From Bacteroidales bacterium (GTDB lineage Bacteria; Bacteroidota; Bacteroidia; Bacteroidales; Muribaculaceae), in contig CP091725.1 of assembly GCA_022009815.1 (NCBI GenBank), forward strand, positions 1,736,001 to 1,800,000: a stretch of DNA of 64,000 bases, read 5' to 3'. A program made the position numbers and the translations under genes. Under the pieces are notes generated by a model. The model ran no database searches. It was given only the letters and a program-made list of their open reading frames with translations, and was not told the origin of the DNA. Shown one piece after another: positions 28,451 through 41,537 of this stretch (position 1 is its first letter; each line of letters starts with the position of its first letter).

Positions 28451-31415
28451 TCAGTTATCTTCTGTTGTTGGTTTTACAATGATTCCTAATCCCGTCTTGC
28501 CGTTTATTCCGATTTGCAGCGGTCGGCTGAAACGCACGGAACGCAAATGGTCGGACTCGTAGACGGCAGGCATGCTGTCGAGATATTCAATGTCGCAGAT
28601 GTCGCCGTTCTTGTCGTTTATGGTGAAATACCCGACGCCGAACGATGTGAGATTCTGAAAGAAATGCGTGCCCTGGCTTGGCTCTATGCGGTATCCCGGC
28701 AGTGCCGTTTCGGCAATCACGCGTGCGGCTGAGATGTGCGCCCATTTCACGGGGATGCCCAGTGCGGGGTCGCTTGAGCCCCATCGTCCGGGACCTATCA
28801 GAATATATCCCTTGTCGGCTTCTACGTATGACTTGTTGAGTTTCTCTATCTCGCGTGCCACCATAGGGTTGTTGAACGAGGAGAAGTTCTGCGTCTTGAC
28901 ATACACCACGTCGGTGACACCGTCCATCATGCCGTGTCCGAGAGCGCTGGATGTCTTCATGATCAGCTGGCTGTCGGATGTATGCATGATTTTCTCATCG
29001 AGCATTTCTTTGCGGTCGACAATTGGACGTATCTGCAACCAATATACGTTGCCTTTTGTCTCTCCGTGCTTGTCAATGCATCCGGCAAATTCGATTTCCA
29101 CCGGACGACGCATCTCTTTTTCTCCTTCGGAAAGCATGAAGTCTACAATCTCAGCAAGCGGGAATGCTTTGTGTTGCAGCACGTTGGCGAATGTAACCAC
29201 GCGGCGTCCGTTGCCGTATTCGCTGTCGCGAATCACTTGGTCGTAGGGGTCGAAAGTCGACACCATATAGCGCAATGAGCCATTTTTTGCCGCGTCCTGC
29301 ACACGTATTTTCTTTATGTTGAACCCGTCGTCGACCTTGAATCCGCCTTCAACGTCTTTAAGGTCAAGGGCGTAGAGTTGGGTCTGTGTGTCGCGCAGGG
29401 CAAGGTCGAGAGTGCTTGTTTGCAGCACTTTGTCGGGATGTCTTGGCGAAACGCAGTGCCAGACCTCCGTCAACGATGTATTTTCCGAGTCCTACGGCAA
29501 TTTCTGCCACTCCGTCCTCGGGCATCTCGTCGTTGATGGGGTAATAGTTGAGCGAGCGGCCCACTCCTGCAAACGATGGGTAGTAGTATCCGTCGTGCTC
29601 CGCGCCAGCCACCTCTTGTATGATTATAGCCATCTTTTCTTGGTCGATAAGATTGCTTGTGGCGGTCATGTATGCTTTGCTGTCGGCATAGAACACTGAC
29701 GCATAGACGCTTTTTATGGCGTCGCCGAGCAGATGCAGCATCTCCTCCTTGTTGTCGAGACGCGGCACCATATATGTGGAGTATATGCCGGCGAAGGGCT
29801 GATAATGCGAGTCTTCGAGAAGGCTTGAGCTGCGTATCGCCAACGGCTTGTCGATAACCTCAAACAAGGCAAGAAAGTCGTCTTTAAGCTGCGACGGCAG
29901 TTTTGCGTTTATGAAACAGCGTAGAATCTCCTCGTCGGGGGCGTCAGACAGGGCGATGGGATATAGGTTGTTTTCTTCCATGAATTGGTCGAAAATGTCG
30001 GTGCAGAGCACCACCGTTCGCGGAATTGACACTGTGACACCGTCAAAATTGTCGCATATAGGATATTTCTTTATGATAGAGTCGATGAAAGCCAGGCCGC
30101 GTCCCTTGCCGCCAAGTGAGCCTTGGCCGATGCGGGCGAAATTGGAGTAGTAGTCGAAGCGGTTTTTCTTGAAAATGGCAACGACTCCTTTGTTCTTCAT
30201 CCTGCGGTATTTCACAATCAGGTTGAAGAAGAATTTCTTTACCTCTGCCGCCTCGCTGATTTCGCGGAAACGATGGGCTTGAATGATTTCGGCGATTGGA
30301 AACATCGCGCGCGAATACAGCCACCGCGAGATGTCGTTGCGTGAGGCGTGGTACAGCAGCGACTCGTCTGGAATTTTGAATAGGTTGTCCTGAAACTCTT
30401 TCAGGTCGTTTATGCGCATCACTTCCTCTCCGGTCTCGGGGTTGCGTATCACGAAATCACCGAAACCGAAATTGTCGGTGATGATGCGCCCAAGGTCGAC
30501 AGGAAACTTCTTGGAATTCTTGTCGAGAAACGAGATGCCCATTTCTTTGGCGTAGACTGCATTCTCGGTCTCTGACGATTCCATAATGATGGGGACATAG
30601 GGGTCGATTTCCTTTATCTCTTTGGCAAGGCGGATGCCGGCGTGCTTGTCCTTCTCTCCGTCTCTGCTGAACGACACGTCGGTGATTACGCCGAGAATCT
30701 CGTTCTTGTACTTGTTGTACAAAGTCATCGCCTCCTCGTATGTGCGTGCCAAAATGACTTTTGGGCGTCCGCGCATACGGAGCATCTGCTCGTGCTCATT
30801 GAGCGCTTCGGTTGAGAAAATTAGCGATTGCTTCAGCAGAAACTTGTACAGGTGGGGCAACACTGATGAGTAGAAGCGCACGGAGTCTTCCACAAGCAGT
30901 ATGGTTTGTATGCCAACTTCAAGAATGTCGTTGTCGCTGTTCATCTTGTCTTCCATCAATTTGATGATAGCAAGAAGCAGGTCGACGTTGCCGAGCCAGC
31001 TGAACACATAGTCGACGCCGGAGAAGTCTTCGTTGGCAAGACGCCGCGACACTTCGCGTGAGAATGGAGTCAATACGATAAACGGAATGTCGGGATAGCT
31101 TGACTTGATGTTTTTGGCTTCGCGGAATGTGAGTCCTATGTCGTTGCCAGGCATCGCGATGATTAAATCGAACGACTTGCTTCTTAAAAGATCGTGGGCG
31201 TCCTCGTAGCTGCTTGCCTGTGCCACGCGAGGGGGAGAACTCAGATTGAGCGAAGTGTACTCAAAATACAGCTGCTCTTCGATGCGTCCGTCTTCCTCCA
31301 TCATGAAGGCGTCGTAGGGCGAGGCGATGAGAAGCACGTTGTAGATGCGGCGCTGCATCAAATCTTGAAAAGCAGTGTCGCGCAAGTAGAGTTGACTAAG
31401 TTTAGCCTCGTTCAT
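28451..31415 (-). CDS. Receiver-like / PEP-pyruvate-binding (PPDK N-domain) protein (frameshifted as read)
   Basis: Protein of 988 residues after correction. Residues 1-155 and 165-300 look like two receiver-type domains (FDLIIAMPGNDIG; ILLVEDSVRF and GVITDVSFSRDGEKD). From about residue 410 the sequence is the nucleotide/PEP-binding domain of pyruvate phosphate dikinase and PEP synthase: GQGSLGGKGRGLAFIDSII, LAIRSSSLLEDSHYQPFAGIY, WLQIRPIVDR and YILIGPGRWGSSDP. The phosphohistidine and PEP-utilising domains of a complete PEP synthase are missing, so a regulatory or different phosphotransfer role is likely. The frame breaks near 29440: two T restored in CGTTTCGCC give LRFSPRHPDKVLQTSTLDL. This yields 989 codons exactly. 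It is divergent from the rRNA operon and heads the coiled-coil and redox genes. Confidence 0.82.
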
Positions 31416-31440
31416 TCGTTCTCGTTTTTCTATTCTTGTA

Positions 31441-31448
31441 CAAATTTA
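31441..31448 (-). promoter_or_regulatory. Candidate -7 box of the receiver/PEP-binding gene
   Basis: Minus-strand TAAATTTG, 25 bp before the ATG at 31415. It matches the Bacteroidota -7 consensus. I see no clear -33 TTTG at the expected distance, so support is partial. Confidence 0.4.
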
Positions 31449-31660
31449 CGGAAATCTGACGTATTATAAGAATATTTTGCCATGAATGTTTATAAAAATA
31501 TGTCTGCTCTTAAATATATAATAATGTGTGTAAATAATTGGGGCTTGTTTCTGTCGCAAAAGAAGGAAAACGGGGTGAAAAAAGTTTCCGGAATAAGTGG
31601 CGGAGAATCAATGTGTTGTGAAAAAAGTTGAAAAAAGGGGTAAAAAAAGATGCTGAAAAG

Positions 31661-31692
31661 TTTGGCGGGAAAGGGAAAAGGCAGTACCTTTG
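31661..31692 (+). promoter_or_regulatory. rrn P1: rRNA promoter P1
   Basis: -33 TTTG at 31661-31664 and -7 TACCTTTG at 31685-31692, spaced 20 bp, the Bacteroidota vegetative arrangement. The flanks (TTTGGCGG and GGCAGTACCTTTG) are the same as in P2 150 bp downstream, pointing to duplication. Confidence 0.82.
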
Positions 31693-31810
31693 CAACCGCA
31701 AAAGCGAAACAGACCGGTGGTCGTGAAGCTTTAGCGTGATGCCGGAGGGCGTCGGACCGGCGCGGACGCGGGGTTCTGAAAAAGAAACTTGAAAAAAAGT
31801 TCGCGAAAAA

Positions 31811-31842
31811 TTTGGCGGTTAAAAATAAAGGCAGTACCTTTG
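31811..31842 (+). promoter_or_regulatory. rrn P2: rRNA promoter P2
   Basis: -33 TTTG at 31811-31814 and -7 TACCTTTG at 31835-31842, again with a 20-bp spacer. The start point is expected near 31849, giving a leader of about 175 nt to the 16S gene. Confidence 0.83.
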
Positions 31843-32023
31843 TAACCGCTTTCCGAAAAGGAAACGGCGCAGAGAACATTGAAATGATGCGATAAAGAGA
31901 CAAGACGAAGGAAGAGGGCGGAAGCCCTCCGTCAAGAGAAAAAAGAGCGCAGATGCCGGGACGATCCGAGGTTGTTGGTCTGGCTGTCGGAATGACAGAG
32001 AAAAAATAAAAGAACAAGATAAA

Positions 32024-33553
<1,530 letters not shown>

Positions 33554-33701
33554 CTGGAGCTGACGGCCTTGAAAGACGGCAGCGGAGGATGTCCCGCAAG
33601 GGCGTCTGCGACAAGGACGAGGGGTTTCGGCCCTCGGAATTCATCTAAATAGAAGTCGATTTATCGCAAGACATACGATTCCCGGCAGAGGAATTGAAAG
33701 C

Positions 33702-33774
33702 AGTCTATAGCTCAGTTGGTTAGAGCGCTACACTGATAATGTAGAGGTCGGCAGTTCAAATCTGCCTGGGACTA
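33702..33774 (+). tRNA. ileT: tRNA-Ile (GAU), with one acceptor-stem base apparently missing
   Basis: Lies in the 16S-23S spacer. D-arm GCTCAGTTGGTTAGAGC, anticodon loop CTGATAA with anticodon GAT at 33735-33737, T-arm GGCAGTTCAAATCTGCC. The 3' acceptor strand TGGGACT should pair with AGTCTCA or AGTCCCA, but the 5' strand reads AGTCTA before the invariant TA; inserting one C repairs the stem. No CCA is encoded. A tRNA-Ala gene, usual in this spacer in Bacteroidales, is absent. The spacer flanks (33554-33701 and 33775-33865) hold nothing else recognisable. Confidence 0.93.
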
Positions 33775-33865
33775 CGAAACAAAGATCATTGACGTATTGG
33801 AAGCAAACGAAACAGAACGAGCAAACAACTCATAAGAGTGAAAACTCGAAGAGCGAAAAGATAAA

Positions 33866-36757
<2,892 letters not shown>

Positions 36758-36909
36758 GAACCGCCGGCTTCCCGCAAGGGGAGTCGGGCGGGGACAAAAA
36801 AATACAGACTCGACAGTGAGTTTGCTTCCGATCAATGATTTTTAAGCACAACGTCCGAGGGACGCCGCGGAGGCGGCGCAAGAGTCCCGGAGACGTATAA
36901 AGAAAAAGT

Positions 36910-37018
36910 AAGGCGGTCATAGCGCGGGGGTTCCACCCCTCCCCATTCCGAACAGGGAAGTTAAGCCCCGCCACGCCGATGGTACTGGTAACCCGGGAGA
37001 GTAGGTAGCCGCCCCCTT
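36910..37018 (+). rRNA. rrf: 5S ribosomal RNA
   Basis: Conserved CCCATTCCGAACAGGGAAGT and AAGCCCCGCCACGCCGATGG with closing helix AAGGCGG / CCGCCCCCTT. It follows 23S after about 150 bp of spacer. Confidence 0.94.
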
Positions 37019-37021
37019 ACG

Positions 37022-37058
37022 AAGCGCCCCTTGGAGCAATCCGAGGGGCGCTTTCTTT
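37022..37058 (+). terminator. rRNA operon terminator
   Basis: Perfect 10-bp stem AAGCGCCCCT / AGGGGCGCTT (37022-37031 with 37044-37053), followed by CTTTCTTTGG. It directly follows 5S rRNA, a strong intrinsic terminator for the rRNA operon. Confidence 0.88.
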
Positions 37059-37069
37059 GGTACGCTCGG

Positions 37070-37150
37070 CATGAGCATTGTCTAACGGGTGAAAGTCCCG
37101 AGCAAGCCCTGTAAGCATCCGAAATAAGCCTGGTTTGGGGGAGTAAAATT
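37070..37150 (+). other. Possible group II intron-like remnant
   Basis: The stretch TCTAACGGGTGAAAGTCCCG near 37080, followed by AGCAAGCCCTGTAAGC and AATAAGCCTGG, resembles domain I sequence of bacterial group II introns (the GGTGAAAGTCC block). There is no reverse-transcriptase gene and no recognisable domain V here, so at most this is a fragment. The rest of the 230-bp gap before the WYL gene is AT-rich. Confidence 0.3.
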
Positions 37151-37248
37151 TTGGTGAACTTTGCTGCCAAAAATTTTCGCTATGTTTAATCTGAATTATT
37201 ACGGTTTAGCGGACAGTAATAAAATAGTATAAAACTTTAGTTTATTTT

Positions 37249-37287
37249 GAAAACGACACGATTTGTCGTTTTCGTTGATTAACTTTG
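37249..37287 (+). promoter_or_regulatory. Operator-like inverted repeat and -7 box of the WYL regulator gene
   Basis: A perfect 10-bp inverted repeat, GAAAACGACA / TGTCGTTTTC (37249-37258 and 37264-37273, 5-bp spacer), ends six bases before TAACTTTG (37280-37287), a good -7 box. The ATG is at 37292, so the transcript probably starts at or very near the start codon (leaderless or nearly so). The repeat overlaps the core promoter, which suggests repression or autoregulation by the WYL protein. Confidence 0.62.
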
Positions 37288-37291
37288 CTCC

Positions 37292-38202
37292 ATGAATCAG
37301 AACATGGGGCGTTTGATACGCTATATACTCATCATAAACAGGCTGTCGGGAGCGAAGAAATTCGTTCCGGCTGATGAACTGATTGACTATCTCAATCTCC
37401 AGATGGAAATTCGTGGATATGAAATCGGCATAAGTGTTCGTACCCTTCAGCGTGATTTCAATGATATTGCGGAAATGTTTGAGGTCAATATCAAAAACAA
37501 ACGTGGGTATGGATATTATATAGTTGATACTCTCGACAATCCAACGTGTGACTATGACCAGTTGCTTCTGAACTTTGATTTGTTGACGTCGGTCAGCAAA
37601 GACTCTGATGTTTCGGGTTATCTTCTACCGGAACATCATCGACCAAGAGGCAGCGAGAATATACCTCTATTGATAATGCAATCAAGAATCGCCTTGAAGT
37701 GCAGTTTGAGTATGTACTTGTTAGGCAAGATGACAAGATTATCTCAAAAAGGGTAAAGCCTTATTTCTTGAAAGAGTCTTTGGGGTTGTGGTATCTTGTG
37801 GCTTTCGATGAAAAGGAGCGATTGAAATGTTACGGCCTTGATCGAATACATAATCTAATGGAAACTTCAAATACGTTTAAGAGAGACAACAGTATTGATG
37901 CTTCCACTCTTTTCAAAGACAGTTATGGGATATGGGATGACCCGGCAATACCGGTAGAGGAAATTGAATTGTCATATTCACCGCTCGACGGCAAATTTTT
38001 GAAAGCAATGCCGCTTCATCATTCACAAGAGATAATTTCCGATAATGAAGAAGAATTCAGAATACGGGTACGGCTTCGCATTACCAATGACTTTGTAATG
38101 GCATTGTTATCAAGAAGCAGTTCTCTTACTGTCATCAAACCTTTATCGCTTAGGGAAAGGGTGCGAGATGTCTATCAAAGAGCCTTGGAAAGAAACAAAT
38201 AA
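37292..38202 (+). CDS. WYL-domain transcriptional regulator (frameshifted as read)
   Basis: DNA-binding regulator of 303 residues after correction. The N-terminal 75 residues form a helix-turn-helix (RLIRYILIINRLSGAKKFVP, ISVRTLQRDFNDIAEMFEV). The C-terminal WYL domain starts with an IKNRLEVQFEY strand and carries LKESLGLWYLVAFDEKERLK and YGLDRIHNL. The frame breaks near 37673: as read the first part ends in out-of-frame sequence, and one T restored before GATAATGC gives DNAIKNRLEVQFEYVLV; the total is then 304 codons. WYL regulators sense nucleic acid or nucleotide ligands and often control phage defence genes. It is the first gene of an AT-rich cluster and 14 bp ahead of the GIY-YIG gene, with an operator-like repeat upstream. 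Confidence 0.85.
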
Positions 38203-38215
38203 AATCAATATAATA

Positions 38216-38689
38216 ATGGAAGAAATAGCAAAATACAAAGGAGATGGATTCTCTGGTTTCGTTAAGGTCTCAGACCTTCGTGCTTCATCGGGCATTATCC
38301 CTCAATCCGCAGGTATATATGTCGTACTTCGGGTATCTGATAACAAGCCGCAGTTCCTTGGGATAGGAACTGGTGGTCACTTCAAGGGTAAAGACCCCAA
38401 TGTGTCAATTGCCGAACTTGAAAACAATATCGTGAATGGTAGTTCAACAATGTATATCGGCAAAGCAACGAGTCTTCGCAAACGCCTTGGTCAACTACTA
38501 CGGTTTGGTGTCGGAGCAAATGTCGGCCATTGGGGAGGCCGCTATCTTTGGCAACTTGCCGATGCCGACGATTTGGTTATCGCTTGGAAAGAAACGCCGA
38601 TGATTGATCCACGGATGGTCGAAGCTTCAATGCTTCAAGACTATGTAACTCACTACGGTCGTTTACCCTTCGCTAACCTTACCATCTAA
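38216..38689 (+). CDS. GIY-YIG nuclease-like protein
   Basis: Protein of 157 residues from the ATG at 38216; an in-frame ATG at 38168 would overlap the WYL gene. All key positions of the GIY-YIG fold are visible: GIY in QSAGIYVVLRVSDN near residue 35, YIG in TMYIGKATSLRKRLGQLLRF near 80 with the conserved Arg right after, a Glu in DPRMVEASMLQDYV near 137, and an Asn near the end (PFAN). It therefore probably cuts DNA or acts in repair, rather than being a dead relative, but the target is unknown. No signal peptide or membrane segment. It lies between the WYL regulator and the small membrane protein, same strand, and is AT-rich like its neighbours. Confidence 0.78.
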   Translation: MEEIAKYKGDGFSGFVKVSDLRASSGIIPQSAGIYVVLRVSDNKPQFLGIGTGGHFKGKDPNVSIAELENNIVNGSSTMYIGKATSLRKRLGQLLRFGVGANVGHWGGRYLWQLADADDLVIAWKETPMIDPRMVEASMLQDYVTHYGRLPFANLTI

Positions 38690-38701
38690 TAAATACGAGC
38701 T

Positions 38702-39167
38702 ATGAAAAGTTTTTCATCATTAGTACATGGAGCGCTGTTTCCATCTACGAGAGTGTATCATGATGCCAACGGTAATTTCCGTGGGACAAGTACGGATGTA
38801 ACGCCTTGGATGCTTCTCCTTGGGCGAGTATGGGGATTTGCAGTGTGGCTTTATATTATTCTCACGCCGCTTCTTGCACCAGTCTACTTCATATTTGCCA
38901 ACTGGTTTTGTCGTAAATATGATGCTGAGTTTATGAAAGAAGACCCCGAAGGTTGGCCGAAAGAGAAGAAGCAGATACTTAAACCATCGAAACATATTGA
39001 TTGGCTGGATTATCTTCATGGTATGGGGCTACTGTGTTGATTGGGGACAGAACCGACTCCCATACAAATACACACAACCCAGCCAGCATTATCAAGAATC
39101 CACTTGGGATTCGGAGCATCCCGAATTATACCAAGATCCTTACGGACAATATAATCACTATAAATAA
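38702..39167 (+). CDS. Small two-segment membrane protein of unknown function (frameshifted as read)
   Basis: Not recognised. Restoring two G in a run near 39026 gives 155 residues (156 codons with stop) instead of the 112 read, with a natural tail (CVDWGQNRLPYKYTQPSQHY...YGQYNHYK). The middle holds a hydrophobic stretch of about 40 residues (WMLLLGRVWGFAVWLYIILT and PLLAPVYFIFANWF), enough for one or two membrane passes, flanked by polar, Tyr/Gln-rich ends. It starts 12 bp after the GIY-YIG gene and ends 12 bp before the glycosylase gene, so it is almost certainly co-transcribed. Such small membrane proteins in DNA-targeting gene clusters can be effectors, but this is only an inference. Confidence 0.62.
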
Positions 39168-39179
39168 AGAAACGTAATT

Positions 39180-39975
39180 ATGGCTAACGTTGAAAGAATC
39201 ATATCTCTGATAGATAGTTATCTTGAGCAGAATCACCTCGTGAGGGTTTCTGCTAATGATGCCTCCCGGTATCTTGAACAGGAAGGTGTCCTTAGTTACT
39301 CGACTAAAGGACAACCATTGCGTAAAATTTTGAGATCAGGTGCTATCCCCTCTGCTATTCAGAAAGAAGGGAAAGGCTCATCTTGGTATATTTATCATTC
39401 CGGTAAATCATCAGTAGAATCTTCTCTCGCACCTGCTAAAATCAATGATTCAACATTATCCAACCCAGTCAATTTTGATATATCCAATCCCGTTAAAGAG
39501 GGTATGCTTCCTTTCGGAAGCAAACAACCTAAGATACTTATTTTGGGAACGCTTCCAAGTGAAATATCCCTATCAAAGGGAGAATATTATGCAAATCCTC
39601 GTAATAGGTTTTGGACAATAATGTCGTCATTGTTAAAAGAGCCACAATGTTCCAGTTATACTGATAAAGAGAAGATGCTGATGCGACACGGCATTATGCT
39701 GTGGGACGTGATGAAAGAGGCAGAACGAGACGGAAGTATGGATGTCAATATCAGGGATGGCATAACAAACGACATATTGGGTCTGTTAGAAAGTAACCCG
39801 ATTATCAAAGTCATTGGATTTAATGGGGATAAGTCTCAAACTCTTTCAAAAACATATAGTCATGGAGAATGTGCCTCCACAAATAAGATTGGTGTCGTTG
39901 AGAAGCACAAGTCCAGCAAACGCTCGGTTCTCCGTGGAACAGATGATAGCGAACTGGTCTCAGTTGTTTGAATAA
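39180..39975 (+). CDS. Uracil/hypoxanthine-DNA glycosylase-like protein with extra N-terminal domain (frameshifted)
   Basis: Protein of 265 residues after correction. Residues 1-85 are a helical domain of unknown role (ERIISLIDSYLEQNHLVRVS, winged-helix-like). From about 110, ILILGTLPSEISLSKGEYYA and NPRNRFW match the motif of the DNA-deoxyinosine (hypoxanthine)/uracil-DNA glycosylase group, which removes damaged or modified bases. The frame is lost near 39838; in the next frame the tail reads KLFQKHIVMENVPPQIRLVS, then LRSTSPANARFSVEQMIANW, the expected C-terminal STSPAN motif, ending at 39975. Two missing bases restore 266 codons. It ends only 5 bp before the IS element. Substrate and any link to defence are unproven. 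Confidence 0.75.
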
Positions 39976-39979
39976 ATGT

Positions 39980-41318
39980 AAAGGTACTCAAGTTTCGGAT
40001 TTAGACTTTGAGGTTGAATTTATTGCATAAAAAAGGTTTTGAGTATTTCCGTATATCACGGAAAATGAGTAAATTAGATGTGGCAAAAAAACATTACTCA
40101 AAACTCAAAGCCATAAGTAAAATTACAAATATTCCCTCAGAAATCCGCAACTTTTTCTCAGAAAAACGGCGCAGTATAGTTATGGATACATTTATGCGCC
40201 TGCTTGAAAGCTTAAATTTGGACAACCGCAGCCTTGGTGGCTTGAAACGTGAGAACTGCCAGTTGACGAACCTTCAAGTGTTCCAGATATTGTTACTGCT
40301 TCCATTCTTTGCAATCAAAGGCTTCTCCCATTACGATGGTTCGGCGCTGTGTCGTATGTTTGGCGGTAAGAAGGATGTTCTCTTTTCATATCATGGTGAG
40401 AAAGGCAAGATTGGAGGCAAGGAACAAGGGCTTACCTCAGAACAGAGGAACGGGCGTTATGAGCGTAAACGTGACAAGAAGTGCCATATTGCCAAACGCA
40501 AGGAAGAGTATTTTATGAGCAAGGGGGTTAAACTTTTGGATATGGTGAAGGATGCGATACGCAACGCAACAAGATACATTTCGATTACTTGCTGGTTGAC
40601 AGTTGGTTCACATGTACCGAACTGGTTGATTTCGTTTATCGCCGTCACAAGAAATTCCATCTTCTCGGTATGGCAAAGATGGACAACACCAAGTATATGA
40701 CTACTAATTGGGGGGGGGGAGTTGTCCGCCAAAGCCATAATCACCAAACTTAAAGCTAAGAAGAAAGTGAAATACAGCAGGCACTACCGCTGTCATTATG
40801 CAGAAATTGAAGTTGTACTTGGAAAACGTGCTGTCAAATTGTTCTTTGCAAGAGAGGCAAAAAGGAAGCGTGGAAAGTGCTTCTTACAACAGACTTGAGA
40901 CTCCGTTTTATGCGTGCCTACGAGATATATGCCATGCGTCGGAGCATAGAAGTGTTCTTCTCAGACAGCAAGCGCCTACTTGGACTTGCAGATTGCTCGT
41001 TACGAAACTTTCGGCCCATATAGCGCATGTTTCATTGATCATGATACGCTACAACATACTTGCCTCAATAAAAAGAACACTCGACTATGACACAATAGGA
41101 GGTCTGTTCGGTGACATGTATCTCGGAGTACACGAACTAACGGTGGTTGAAAAGATATGGGCAATCATAATAGAGGTGGTAGCCGTCGTTTCAGAACTCA
41201 TTGATGCTGACTCCGATGAACTAACCATCCAAATTATTGAGAATGACAAGAGATTGTCTGCACTTAGAGAGTATGCTCAAACGGCTTGAATTCCAAATCC
41301 GAAACTTGAGTTAACTTT
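39980..41318 (+). mobile_element. IS4-family insertion sequence (degraded or error-laden copy)
   Basis: Element of about 1.34 kb bounded by inverted ends: ACTCAAGTTTCGGATTT (39986-40002) and its exact reverse complement AAATCCGAAACTTGAGT (41295-41311). A few further matching bases outside (AAAGGT / AAAGTTA) extend the ends to about 39980 and 41318. It encodes one transposase broken into several frames. A clear target-site duplication is not visible. It inserted a few bases after the stop of the glycosylase gene and so did not disrupt it. Confidence 0.82.
40065..41289 (+). pseudogene. IS4-family transposase, broken into several frames
   Basis: DDE transposase. The N-terminal 170 residues (MSKLDVAKKHYSKL, FQILLLLPFFAIKGFSHYDG) are in one frame. 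Near 40560 the protein continues in another as YLLVDSWFTCTELVDFVYRR (first catalytic Asp); past the G10 tract at 40710-40719 in a third (ELSAKAIITKLKAKKKVKYS); then VLLTTDLRLRFMRAYEIYAM (second Asp) and RRSIEVFFSDSKRLLGL (Glu). The Y-(2)-R-(3)-E-(6)-K signature is exact (YAMRRSIEVFFSDSK), which assigns it to the IS4 group. A further shift near 41000 leads to the tail ending at 41289. At least four indels make it inactive as read; some may be sequence error. Confidence 0.8.
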
Positions 41319-41537
41319 CCTTGTTGTATTGCGCAACAACTTTGACAACGGCAACGATAGTGCAAATATAGGCAAATGTTTTTGTTTCGACAAGGCGTTT
41401 TGGATTGCATGGTCATTCGGAATTGAACGCTTTGGCAGGGATGTAATTTGTGGCTTACGCTTTATTTTTGGTGGGAGGATATACTATTGTTGCCTTCTTG
41501 CCGTTATTCTTTAAGCGGGAGATGCATTCCTGCCTGA

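Larger units (their letters stand above)
31416..32023. other. Intergenic region and rRNA operon leader
   Basis: About 600 bp without a protein gene between the divergent PEP-binding gene and 16S rRNA. It holds the -7 box of that gene near 31441, then AT-rich DNA and two rRNA promoters (31661-31692 and 31811-31842). The second promoter is followed by about 180 bp of transcribed leader up to the mature 16S end. Part of the leader (31960-32010) is purine-rich, as expected for pre-rRNA processing and antitermination sequence, though I cannot name a box. Confidence 0.7.

Noticed and set aside
39980..41318. Clear target-site duplication at the IS ends.
   Set aside because: Flanking bases (AATGT and CCTTG) do not repeat; any duplication is hidden by uncertain ends or indels.
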